DNA from: Bretschneidera sinensis
Lineage: Eukaryota; Streptophyta; Magnoliopsida; Brassicales; Akaniaceae
NCBI GenBank assembly: GCA_023935145.1
Contig: CM043698.1
Span: 80,556,001-80,620,000 of the forward strand
Length of the DNA: 64,000 bases
Direction: 5' to 3'
Shown here: in pieces, positions 47,316 through 58,719 of the stretch
How the letters are laid out: every line of letters starts with the position of its first letter
Position numbering within the stretch: position 1 is the first letter of the stretch
Notes under the pieces: model-generated
Database searches by the model: none
What the model was told of the DNA's origin: nothing
What the model saw: only the letters and a program-made list of their open reading frames with translations
Position numbers and translations under genes: made by a program

Positions 47316-48490
47316 TTATTCGTTTGAGAAGTGAGAGTCAATTTTCTAATCTTGATTTCTTTTGAACTACCTTGTAAACTGTTTGATTTAATCGCATACT
47401 ATATTCATGTGTATATGTAACATATTGTTTTAATTATGGTAATTTACATACTTGGCCCCGTTACTTTTTTATTATGGTTATTTACTTAGCTGTGGGGCTC
47501 ATTCTTTCATTTCTCATTTACAAATTACGATTTTGGACAAGTAGAATTCGGCTTGACTCGTGTTTGGATTTAAACAGGTTTAAAGTGTGACATTAACCCG
47601 CTTTTACCTAATCATCCCCTTGAAAAGTGATATCCGAAAAGAAAAAAAAAAGTTGTATCTGGATATGTATTACGTCGGTTGTGGTACCTTTTTTTGTTTT
47701 CTTTTTTATGCGGAGATATCAGCTGATTTTTACTTTGCAAGTAACTTTTTTCTTATTTTATCTTTTTAGATAGTAAAAACCGATAGAAGGATGAACTGAA
47801 TCATGTTATTTGGAGTGAATTTAATTTGAATATTATCAAATCTGAATATTAAGGTATTTAAATTTGATTTGATATTAAATAAATGGATTTGAGTTTAAAT
47901 TTGAATTGAGTTTAAAAATTAAGATTGAACTTGAATTCGATAAATTTTATAATAATTCAAATTTGATTAGATTTAAACTCGATAACAAATGATTTTATTC
48001 GAGTTTAAGTTTTGGATTGTTCATTCGAGCTTGAACTCGAGCTCAAACATAAACTATAATTTTAATAAATAAATATTTATTCGATTCGAATTTAATAATA
48101 TTTTGTTAAACTATTTAATTTTTTTAAAACTAAACTTTAAAGTATTTAAATTATGTTTGATAAATTATTCAAATTTAATTTTTACATTCGAATCGAATTC
48201 TAATCTAATTCGAACTCAAATAACTTTAGAAAAAATTGATTCAATTTCAGCCCTATATATTATCAATAAAATTCGATTTTTAAACGTTATTCAGTTCTGT
48301 TCGGCTTGACTTGAATCTCTTTCTGTAGCCGATGAAATTCAGTCGGTTGGAGATTTGATCAAAGATCCAAAACTGACTGGACCCATGGACACTCCTTAGA
48401 GTTGACACCTCGGACCCAATTAATGAGCAATAGCAAGTGAGCAGCATGTCAGGGGAAGAGAGGCTACAAACTTTTGACCGTCAAAAATAT

Positions 48491-48495
<5 letters not shown>
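47316..48495. other. AT-rich intergenic DNA
   Basis: No gene seen. At 47,800-48,300 there is a degenerate zone built of 'aatttgaatt' and 'cgagctc' motifs. Confidence 0.45.

Positions 48496-48538
<43 letters not shown>
48496..48538. repeat. (TA)n microsatellite
   Basis: About 21 uninterrupted TA repeats. Confidence 0.97.
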
Positions 48539-48541
<3 letters not shown>

Positions 48542-51082
48542 TCTTTCCTACATGCAACTTTATTTTTATGATTTTTCTCAATAATTAAGACTAATTTCGA
48601 ACCATGGGCCCCAGACAATTATGCTGCTGTCTCTCGCCGGAAAGGTAATAATAATGTGGCATTTACAGAGAAGTTCAAAGCATAAATATCGAGTGTTTTT
48701 TATTGGGATTGATTCCGCTCTTATAAAAAATTATACTGTAAAACAAATAATATATTTAAATTTTAATTATAAAATAATTTTATTAAATTTTAAAATTTTA
48801 CAAATTTAAATTTTCACGTAAAATCAGTAAATTACATATTTTACAAATGAGTCAATTCATTTCCAGTTTTCTTGTCAGATCTGTCATTGGCATTTACTGG
48901 CCAAGCTATTGCTTAGTTCTCTCTCTCTTTTCACATTACAGCCTATAAATATATTTTTCTTTCTTGAAATGAAAACATTTAGCCAGGGGAAGGGCCTCCC
49001 CGTTACTAGCTCTAGAAACCTTAACCAACTCACAGAGGTTAAATTGTTACGTTAAAATAAGTTTTGAAACAGTTTTTTTTTATAATACAATTATTTAATA
49101 AAATAATTATCAAATTGGTTTTTACGATAAATTTATATTCATAAAAAGTGTTTTTCAACATACGATTCTTTTCAAAAGTTAATTTTTTAAGTGTTTGACA
49201 TGAATATTATTAAAAGTTATTTCTTAAAAATAAAATCGATTAAAAACCAATCCAAACAGTAACACCGACTCGTAAGAAGCTCCACAACCTTGAAATATGA
49301 ATATAATTGAAATGCCAAAAGAATTGGTCAAAGATTGGTTTGAAAGAGATTAAACAACAGAACCCAAAAGTGACACAAGTGTAGCTGCCTTCCTTTAGGA
49401 CCTTTAACTCCACTGCTTTAATTTTTTGTGCTACCTCACCGACTACTCTGTTACAGTCGTTAATTTTGAGACAACCCTAATTCAAAGTTTCAGTAACGCG
49501 GGTTCCTTTCTCTGTGCTTGCCAAGTGTCATGTTTGGTGTAACATTTGCTCTGCCTACAAAAATTCTTGGTTACATCAACATCAATCTTATAATTTTTAA
49601 ATTTTTTATTAAAAGCAATAATTGTGTAAATTAAATATTATTAATAAAATTTTTAAAAATTATAAATCAAATTTTCAACGGGACAAATCTCTTAATTTAC
49701 ATTGTTTTGGTTTCCGATTATTTGAAACTAGTGATGGAATACTTTTAACATCGTTATATTGTCTTTTCGATTTTATAAGGTAAGCAAAATATAATTGCGG
49801 TATCACAAAAATTAAATTCCTAATCATATGCATTATAATAACTACAAATAGAGATGGACTCGAATTGAGTTTTTATCGAGTTCGTGGTTAAAACTCAGGT
49901 CGATCGAACTCGAATCAAATTCAAGTTTGAAAATTAAACTCAATTTACTTATCAAGTCAAGCTCGAATACCTTAAGTTTCGGTTTGAAATCCTCTCGAAT
50001 AGTTCGATAAGCTATTATCGAGCTCGAACCGAACTCGAACTAGTATTTATATTTATATTAATATTTTACTTTTTAAAACTAATTTTTCAATATATAAGAA
50101 TTATTACTTCCTTTTTTTCGCAACCTAGATTTCTTAAATAAAATATTCAAAAATATCACTAGATCCCTTCTCTCTCTCGTTTAATTGAGATTCATTTAAG
50201 TATTTTTATTTGGAATTCACATAATTTCACAGTTTTTTTTGGACAAAACAATGGAGTAGTTTAATTTTCTTCCATACCATTTCAAAAAAAAAAGAAAAAA
50301 AAAATTTCTTCCACACCTTGTATACAAAACATGATCTTTGTTATTGAGTCTCTCTCACTCTCAGTTACAGAAGTCTTTAATTGTGTCACATTAATGGCTC
50401 AGGCGGCTCTTGCAGACTAGCTGGCATTACAAGAAAATGAGAAATTATATATAAATAAATTATATATGTCTAAAGTTATTTCTCATCATTCCCTAATCTC
50501 AGTGACTATAATTGCACCCTATGAAAAATGATTATGTCTATGTAAAAGATCCACTTTCTCATCTTCCTATGAATATTCACTTATTATCCAATCAAACTAA
50601 AAAATGAATTGAAAATTCATAATTTTATATGAAAATAATGTTACATAAAATTGGTTTTATATTGTACTGCAGTTTATATGAAAACAAACTAAACTTAAAT
50701 GTTACGTAGTTCTAATTCCATTCTTAACTCACTTTTCATTGGCTGTGTCAAACTTCATCACCCGGCCTTAGAAAAAAAATTACTCTATAACCGTATATTT
50801 CCTCCAAAATTCAGTCACCATCCAGTGCTGCACAAGATGGGTAATCATATTCAATCATAATTTTGGATGATTATCCCAAATTTACCTATTAAATACCAAA
50901 TATGATCAGTAATAAAAACCAGGCTTGCAATTAATCCATTCTAAATGGTAAAATCACATTTTAAGAGTAATTCGCCACATAAGAGAGCTCATGACCTAAG
51001 AACGTTAAAAGTCCTCTATCTGTAGGGTATTACAACTACAAGTCTGTAAGGTATTATTGCAACGAAGAGAGTTATTAATATT
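48539..51082. other. intergenic DNA and upstream region of PDF1
   Basis: No gene recognised. At 49,860-50,040 a palindrome-rich zone repeats 'cgagctcgaac' motifs. The last few hundred bases should hold the PDF1 promoter. I do not see an exact L1 box (TAAATGYA); the nearest is 'taaatgct' at about 51,088. Confidence 0.45.
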
Positions 51083-51092
51083 ACATATAAAT
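51083..51092 (+). promoter_or_regulatory. candidate TATA box of PDF1
   Basis: 'catataaatg' lies about 160 bp before the chosen ATG, which leaves room for a 5' UTR of normal length. No other TATA-like motif is as well placed. Confidence 0.45.
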
Positions 51093-51248
51093 GCTCCTGC
51101 AAGACGTCAACTAACCACATACTCTTCACCTGCTAATATTTACTTCACCCTGTCAAGCCTTTATAATCACTACTCTTTCCTCTGAAGCACTCACCTTTCA
51201 GCTCTCATTCTCTCTTCTTCTTTGAGTGTTTCAACTAGCAAGACACAA

Positions 51249-52463
51249 ATGGAGAGTAAAACAAGCAAGAAGACTTCTCTGTTCATGTGGGTTTTGGTTG
51301 CTGGGTTGCTCTCCCAGAACCTGCTCATTCCTGTAATGTGCATTCGCTTTGAAGATCAGATGACCTATTACTCACCAGACCCACATGCAGGAACACCCTC
51401 TACAGGTCTCTCTCTCTCACACACACGCACTAGCTCGCACAGTTTCGTGCTTCCGCTGATCCTTATACATTATTATAAAGTTAATTTCTGTGACTTCATA
51501 TAGACATCTAGATCAAAACTTATTTTGCTTTTCATTCCATAATATGAAAAATAATTTGTTGGGCTAACTGCAGGATCACATGGAAGTCCACCATCACATG
51601 GCTCAGGTGGAGGCACACCACCATCTCATGGAACCCCATCAAGACCATCACATGGAAGCTACAACCCAACCCCATCAACTCCAACGCCATCGCATGGAAG
51701 CTACAACCCAACACCATCAACTCCAACTCCATCACATGGAAGCTACAACCCAACACCATCAGATCCAACTCCATCAACACCATCAAATCCTCCTTCAGAT
51801 AGAAATTGTGGAACCCCACCATACAATCCTACCCCATCAACTCCATCAAATCCTCCTTCAGGCGGTGGTGGATACTACTACTCCCCTCCAACCTCTGGAG
51901 GCGGTAGCCCGCCGACACCAATCATTGTAAGCCCACCAACCACCCCAATTGATCCAGCCACCCCTGGTATCTCTGTTCCCACACCTCCATTATTCCCTGC
52001 TCCATTTCCACCGATCACTGGTACATGCAAGTAAGTCGCCATTTATAAACTGATCTAAAAAATTATTACATATTTCAGATCATAACACAGGAACCAAATA
52101 ATTTCATTCATGCTTGTTTGTTTAATTTGCAGTTACTGGAGGACTCACGCGGGACTGATATGGGGTCTGCTTGGCTGGTGGGGTACATTGGGTAACACAT
52201 TTGGTGTAAGTAGCACTCCTGGGTTTGGTGCAAATATGAATCTTCTGCAAGCACTTTCCAACACCCGTACTGATGGGCTTGGGGCTCTCTACCGAGAAGG
52301 GACTGCTTCCTGGCTCAACTCCATGGTGGACAGCAGGTTCCCTTTCACAACCAAACAAGTCAGGGATAATTTTGTTGCAGCACTAGGTTCAAACAGGGCT
52401 GCAAAAGCTCAGGCTCGGCTCTTCAAGCTTGCCAATGAAGGCCGTCTCAAGCCCAGAGCCTAA
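51249..52463 (+). CDS. PDF1: protodermal factor 1-like proline-rich cell-wall protein (3 exons)
   Basis: PDF1 is a secreted extracellular protein of the shoot epidermal (L1) layer. Exons: 51249-51405, 51574-52030, 52133-52463; GT-AG introns, phases agree, 945 nt, encoding 314 residues. The N-terminus has a hydrophobic signal peptide ('LFMWVLVAGLLSQNLLIPVM', about residues 11-30). Exon 2 encodes a Pro/Ser/Thr/Gly-rich domain with three tandem copies of 'SHGSYNPTPSTPTP'-type units. Exon 3 gives the conserved C-terminal domain ('YWRTHAGLIWGLLGWWG', then 'RFPFTTKQVRDNFVAAL'). An in-frame ATG lies nine codons upstream (51,222). I chose 51,249 because the signal peptide is then nearer the start, but cannot exclude the longer form. 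The gene looks intact. Confidence 0.93.
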
Positions 52464-53288
52464 AGAAATATACACTATATCATATCTTTAGTTTATCAGT
52501 TTGTTGAACCATTTTATTTTATTTTTTTATCAGTCGTTTTGTCGAACTATTTTATCTACTAGTGAGTGTGTGCTTCTTAGGATTTCATGTGTTCATAGTA
52601 TCTTACATTACGTGTAATGGATACTATGTTTTATGTCAAATGCTTAAGTTAATGTTTTGTTAGTTTTAAATAAGATCAATTGTCTCAGCCTCAGTTTCAT
52701 TTTTCCATGCCAAAATACAAGATTTGTACTCTTATTCAAGGAGCATTAAACTCCCATAATAGTAATATTTTTAAGGTTCAAGTTCTAACCCACTGCTGGC
52801 TAAGCTATAGATCTCAGTCTTGAAAAACAAGCTATCCATAATAAATCAGGCCATGCCACAACATTGCAGAATATGCATTAAATAGATGCATGTCCTTGAA
52901 TAATTGCGTAGTTGAGGAATTTAATGTTCCTTAAGGTAAATTAAGTCATGATTGGTAGAGGGAAGGAAAAAAACTGGGTGAAGAATATTTTTTTTATTAT
53001 TTAATAGAAAAGAAAAATGAAAGTATTAATGTTTTTTTTCTGGCATATACAAATCAAATCCTTTTCAAATTAAAGAAATAGACACTAAAATAATCTAATA
53101 TTTTTTTGTGTTTTTCTTCTTCGCTTCCACTTTTTCACTATCTTTACCAAACACTTCAGCTATTAATACTAAGGAATATGACTATCGTAAAGGAAGGGTG
53201 TCATTATCATACTGAATCTTGGTATTATTACAATTAGATGACCCACATGCCTCTAAATTCAAGTTGGGATTTAATTGGTTCTACTCAA
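52464..53288. other. 3' flank of PDF1, no further gene
   Basis: AT-rich. It includes the PDF1 3' UTR, whose end is not marked by an exact AATAAA. Confidence 0.5.
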
Positions 53289-54996
53289 TTTAGAATAAGA
53301 GAAATCAGGTTACTTGAGGATTGAAAGAGAAACTAGCCCACCTGGATATTGAAAGAATTTCAATAATACTCAATTTTATTTATTCATAAGCTAATTGAAA
53401 ATTAATATAGAAGTCTCTGTATATAGAGATCTTAAATATCTGAATCATACTCTAATACTTGAAATTAAATACTAATCAAATATTATATACTAAAAAACAT
53501 ACTAAAATATAATAATTCCTAAAACTCAAAACACCCATAATATTTCATAACTACAAAGTCGTCCCCATATCTTAAATCAAAACCCTTATCTTTATTATTC
53601 CTTCTGTATTCTATCATTCTCCACCACTTAGAAAAAACTCAACTTATGTTTTAAAGTGACAAAGGATCAGAATTGCTGCTTGCTAGAGTGATATGATGAA
53701 GACTTGAAATTTTTCGAATGTAGTGTCTGCAATCAAAAACAAGAATGATATAAGAAGAGTTTCAAACCAAATAGGTAGGACAAAATCAAGGGAAAGAATC
53801 TCGAGCACACACATCATGTTCTCATCTTTGCTTTGACCTTGTTTGTGTTCACATTGAAGCAACTCAATAAATACATCCACATCTTGATATTGGAACCCTT
53901 CATCTATGACTAGTTCTGGCTCCTCAAGGTGTTCTTGGACTAAAGAAACAACTTCATACTTGGTCTCGACTTGCTCGAAGAAGACTTCTGGCTTGTCTTT
54001 GGACATCTTAAGGTTAATGATCTTGGATGCTTCATCTTCTTGGTTCTCATGTTGGAGTTGACCATTATTAGCCTCAACCTGCTTGTTCAAGCTCGAGAAA
54101 CACATTTTTGGGCACAATTGGTACCCTTGGCGAGTAAGACGCAATCTCCATATGACAATAACCGTCATAAATACAACGACCAATCAAATTAGTTTTAGCC
54201 CAGATAGCATTTAGCCTCCAACAATAATGCACAAAAGCTTGAAAATCAATAGAAGTTTGAGAGATAACAATTTGCTTCACACACCTATACTGCCTCATGC
54301 AACACATCCTCCGTGACCAATTAGAACACATGATGAATGGTCACACAAAGAATTCAACTTAGGTCGTCTAAACATATTTCTCATAAAAGAGTGGCTTCAA
54401 TTTTTTTTTCTTTTTTCCCAAAATTAGAATCTAATGAAATCAAAAAAATTCACGGCACAATAGCAGCATTGTTCATGCACCGTAGCAACAATGTTGGTGT
54501 TAGTGTTCACATTACCTTTTTTTCATATAGTTTTTTTCACTGATTTAGGCTAAGGTTTGTTTGGTGGATGTATGATGATTTGGGTCTAGGGTTTTGTTTA
54601 GGCTCTGATACCAAAGTAATGTAGAACAAGAGATAAACAAATAGAAACTAGGCACCTGGGATTTGAAGAGAAACCATGTCATTCTGGAGGTTGAGAGAAT
54701 TTCAATAATACTCAATTTTATTCATTCATAAGCTAACTGAAAATTAATATAAAAGAGAGAGAGATCTTAGATGTCCTAATCCTAGTCCAATACTTGATTA
54801 AATATTAATCAAATACTATATCCTAGTCCTACTCCACTACTTGAAATTAAATCTTGATCGAATACTATATCCAAAAAACCTACTAAAATATAATAATTCT
54901 TAAAATTCAAAATACCCATAATATTTTATAATTACAAAATTATCCTTGTATCCTAAATTAAAACCATTATCTCTATTCTTTCTTCTCTACCCATCA
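53289..54996 (-). mobile_element. small non-autonomous LTR retrotransposon
   Basis: The LTRs are 53,289-53,616 (3') and 54,620-54,996 (5'), clearly alike ('gagaatttcaataatactca', 'aaaatataataattc'). A primer-binding site (TGGTATCAGAGC on the - strand) is at 54,602-54,613, and a purine tract 'aagtggtggagaa' lies beside the 3' LTR. The internal part is only about 1 kb and lacks pol. The right LTR is longer because 'cctagtcc' and neighbouring phrases are repeated in it. No clean target duplication is seen. Confidence 0.82.
53683..54183 (-). CDS. 166-codon ORF inside the small LTR element, unknown
   Basis: It is the only long frame in the element and has the element's orientation. The protein is acidic and rich in Glu, Gln and Val. 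It shows 'VETKYEVVSLVQEHLEEPEL' in the middle and hydrophobic patches at both ends. I recognise no Gag, zinc knuckle or other domain. It may be a relic of a longer polyprotein or chance. The element is otherwise too short to encode its own machinery. Confidence 0.35.
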   Translation of the reverse strand: MVVVFMTVIVIWRLRLTRQGYQLCPKMCFSSLNKQVEANNGQLQHENQEDEASKIINLKMSKDKPEVFFEQVETKYEVVSLVQEHLEEPELVIDEGFQYQDVDVFIELLQCEHKQGQSKDENMMCVLEILSLDFVLPIWFETLLISFLFLIADTTFEKFQVFIISL

Positions 54997-56100
54997 CTAT
55001 TGTAAGCTTAAGTTGAGCACTTAGGGAACAAGGTAGGATAAAAAAATTGCAAAACCCAGCTAAGCATCAGTCGACCTTCAATTTCTTTTTCTTTTTTACT
55101 ATAGCAGAAATGCAGAAAAATAATAGATGTACAATGCTTAAAATCATATTTAAGCCACATGAAAAAATGGAAACAATTAATAGCCACTGACTTGTATTGT
55201 CAAGCTGCAGATCTTTCAGAAAATTTAAATTAAGGAAAAGAAAAAGAGAAGGCATACCTCAATTTTGAAATCTTTGAGGCCACTGCATGGCTTATCGTCC
55301 CAAATAAGAAACCGTTGCTTTTCTTTAATTACACTGGAATGGGACCACAAATAGTTTGAATCATTTCAGTGGAGAAAGAAGCAATATGTATGACATCTTT
55401 GCAATTGGCTTCGTTCTGAAGCCTGGACACCTGGATGTAATCCCTAAGTTCCTGATGAACCCAACCAACCAATGTTCCGTTTCATTTCTAATAAGTCCAT
55501 CTCAAGCTTTGATTTCACAAAAAAAATTACAGTTTTCTTCCAAGTCAAACCTGTACTGGTTTAATCAGCGCTTAGAGTCCTGAGTTCATTCCTCATGCCA
55601 ATAACTCTCTTACAAATAAAAAAGATTGTTGTGTGGATAAATGAAAATAAGTTAAATAATCGCTATAAATGAAATATAAAAAAAATACTTTACGAGTTCA
55701 AACATATAGTGACGACTATTCTAGTGACATGACAATGGTTGCGGTTTAGATTTCAAATCATTTACTCGCCCAATAATGAAGGAAAAAAAACATTATTTCC
55801 AATAGTAATCAATACGAAGCTGTAACATTTTTTCAGTAATAAAAAATATACATTTTTTATCAGTAAAGATGAAGCCCTAATATTTCAAACGAAACCAAAG
55901 GTGACAACTGGAACCTCGAAATAGCACAAAGATGCTTCTAATTAGGAAAAAATGTTGCACACCTGGGTAAGTCTCTACATTTACCTGCCTGCCTCATAGA
56001 ATTCAAAACAAGATCTGGCTTTCAATAATGCATAACATTATGGACATTGTACACCATCATGAATGTTTTGGTCCGGAAGGCATCAAGGGTGTGTGTATTT

Positions 56101-56138
<38 letters not shown>

Positions 56139-57418
56139 AGTAGGGGTAATGCTACTCAGTCACTTTAACCAAAAGCTCTTCACATCAAGTATCATATACA
56201 GTTAACGGGAAAGTAAGACCCGGCAAGCACCTTTCTTCAATCTGCAAAATCAACGTAAGTCAAAACATATGTCCTTGCATCTAACGTGAATATGGGTATT
56301 TTATGTTAACTACATAACTGATTACCATGAGAAAAGACCATCAAACAGATCTACCACTAAAGGCAACAAAAAGGTGTAAATCAATAGAACAAAATCACCT
56401 ACAGTTTCTTTTTTTTCATATCTCTATCTACTTCCTTTGAAGAGTTTATGGTTTGCATGATTAAAGTGCCGATGCTTGTTACATCCATTGAACGTAAGCT
56501 AAGCTTCATTGGCTCGTGATGCACCATGTGTCTTTTCGTATTTGATTAGAGTTAGTAACGCAAATTTATTTGATTAGAGATAAAAGTTAAGTCACAAAAA
56601 TTGATGTCCATAAGCTTTTTTAAAGAAAATTTACTACGTAGAATCCCTTTTCTCACACTTTACTATGCTTCTATTTTTCTACATTCCTTTCATCTGAAAC
56701 TTATTTTCTATGTCAAGGTGTTTTTCAAACACAACACCTCGTACTAGACTGTAGATAGAACAGTCAATGAACATCCGAGACCTTGTTATCTCATAAGACT
56801 CTTAGATAACTGTACAACATATTTAAAAGAATATGCTTGAACTCATAAGGCCAAACTTGGGGAGGCGAGGGTTGAATCAATATGTTTTCAATATCAGTCA
56901 ACCTATATTCTAAATAAATTGTGGGCACTGAAAATTTTACTACTTGAGCTACCAAAACCATAAAAGAGCGAAGGAAAAGAGAAAAGAGCCCCTTACATCA
57001 CATATCCAACAGAAGTAATCAATCAGAAATGCACAGCACAGTTCAAGTCATAAATGAAAGGGTACCTCATAACAGAGAAATTAACCATCCCATATCTCTG
57101 GTCGGCAACAAAGACTACTTCCAGAAACTTGAGATGAACATTTCAAAATTTACTAACATTTTTTTCCTTTCCAGAGATGGACAAGAACATCTCAGGCTTA
57201 GCTGTTACGCACTCTCTTCAGTTGGATACAGAGGCTTCAACATTGGTTTATCACATGTGACGATCACGCGACTTACTGATCTCTGATTGTTTCAAGAAGA
57301 CAGATCAACAAGAATATTTCCTATATCCGCTCCTAAATTCAAGGAGTTTTAGTGAGAATTAGTTATAAACTGTATATTCAAAGCTGAAGAACGGAAAATG
57401 TGATACATGGAATCCCGC
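54997..57418. other. intergenic DNA
   Basis: No gene recognised; short frames only. It includes one compound microsatellite and, at its right end, the likely 3' UTR of the hydrolase gene. Confidence 0.45.
56099..56139. repeat. compound (TA)n(CA)n microsatellite
   Basis: TA repeats (56,099-56,120) pass directly into CA repeats (56,121-56,139). Confidence 0.95.
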
Positions 57419-58178
57419 TCAGCTCATATGAGATTCAAACCATTTAAATATCTGCTCGGACTGCAAGCTAGTCATTTCATGGTATGCAAATAAAAGATTT
57501 AGTTCCTCTTGAACATGGTGGACCAAATTTTTATCCAGCAAAATAGTCTTATTTTCACGGAGAGCTTTTTTCCAGCGCGTTGCACGCCCATCATTCTTCA
57601 TGTATCCATTTTCATCAATAAAGCCCTTTTCTCGGAATAACTCGAACAACTTGGCAGAGACAGTCCGATCCAGAGCTAGGATTCTATCAGCTAAGAAATT
57701 TGGGGACAGAGGGAAGTCCATGCATTCAATCTCTGCAACATCAATGCCTTTACTTCTGAAAACCTCTATATATTTACTTATTTTCTGTTCTCTTATTAAA
57801 TCTTTGGGCTTGTGTACAAAAAGGGTCGGTGGATAGTCCTCTGTGATGTCAATTTTATCAAAAACCCCTTCAGCAATCATAAATGAAATGCTACTAAACC
57901 TCAAATTGGTGGCAAGCGCAAAAACAAAGTATCCACCAGAAGAGGCCCCCCAAAGCCACAAGAGGAAGCTTTTCAAGCTTGTGTCTCTCAACCCACCATC
58001 TTATAATATCTTTAACAATCAATCTTTCCTCCCCCAAAGTCCAGCACCTCCCCACACTAGATACGGTAAGAACAGCAAAATTTCAAGCAAGAGCATGAAG
58101 GACAAGCAGCCTTTCCTCAGGCAAACCAACACAGTTAGCGTAGTCAAGAGATCTATCCTGTTGCTGCCAAAAACGTGT
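57419..58178 (-). pseudogene. alpha/beta-hydrolase superfamily protein, 3' part, broken by Tat insertion
   Basis: A plant alpha/beta-hydrolase of unknown substrate. From 58,178 down: 'NCVGLPEERLLVLHA', 'SSVGRCWTLGEERLIVKDII', the nucleophile elbow 'GASSGG' (Ser in G-x-S-x-G form), then 'YPPTLFVHKPKD', 'DFPLSPNFLADRI', 'FIDENGYMKNDGR', and the end 'QSEQIFKWFESHMS', all typical of the family C-terminal half. Lesions: an Arg codon became TGA at 58,083-58,085, and one extra base in the C6 run at 57,946-57,951 shifts the frame just before the elbow. At about 58,176-58,179 coding sequence meets a Tat LTR. The 5' part of the gene should lie beyond the right end of that element, off the window. The C-run could be a sequencing slip, but not the insertion. 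Confidence 0.88.
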
Positions 58179-58619
58179 TGTTGAGTTGGAGGCCGGGCTT
58201 TAGAATCTGCATAGGGAAGATAACGTGAGCTAGGGGGTTTCCGGAGGGGGTGCCTCCGAGGATGCTCCAATGCTTTTGTTAGTGTGCAGTAAGGGCTATG
58301 AGAATGATTGTGTTTTTCTTATTGGGCCTAAAAAAGATCTTCTTTTGGAATGCGCATCTGAGTCTTTTTATAGAGCTTTGAGGTTGAGGCGGCCCTTTCG
58401 TTAAGGGCGGTGATGACGTGGAGGCCCAGTTGTGTTGTCTAAGGTCGTCCGCGTGTTTACCTCGCTGTTTCGTTTTGAGGACTATCTACATGGAGGTCCA
58501 GCTGTGTGGGCAATGACGTCCTAGAGGCCCAGCTGCCTCGTCTAGGGTCATTCGTGCGTCTCGGTTAATGGCTGTCCACTTGTCATGTCTTTATTGGGTG
58601 TGCTTTTTTAGTAGTATCA
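58176..58619 (-). mobile_element. 3' LTR of the Tat element
   Basis: On the + strand it begins 'tgttgttgag' and ends 'gtagtatca'. The next bases, read on the - strand, form a 'ggaagtgggaggcccc' purine tract. About 444 bp. Its end resembles the solo LTR at 19,370-19,774. The left edge could be 58,179 instead. Confidence 0.7.
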
Positions 58620-58719
58620 GGGGCCTCCCACTTCCTTGAGTATATTTATGTGCTTAAGGAAGTTTTGTAAGGTTTGATTTTTAGTAAAGAGGGGAAATGT
58701 ACCGAGTTTTGACAGTGTC

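Noticed and set aside
51088..51095. L1 box of the PDF1 promoter
   Set aside because: 'taaatgct' differs from the TAAATGYA core at the last base, so I do not call it.
51532..51930. His/Gln-rich and Leu/Met-rich frames across PDF1 exon 2
   Set aside because: They are out-of-frame readings of the Pro/Ser/Thr/Gly repeat; the frame continuous with exons 1 and 3 is the real one.
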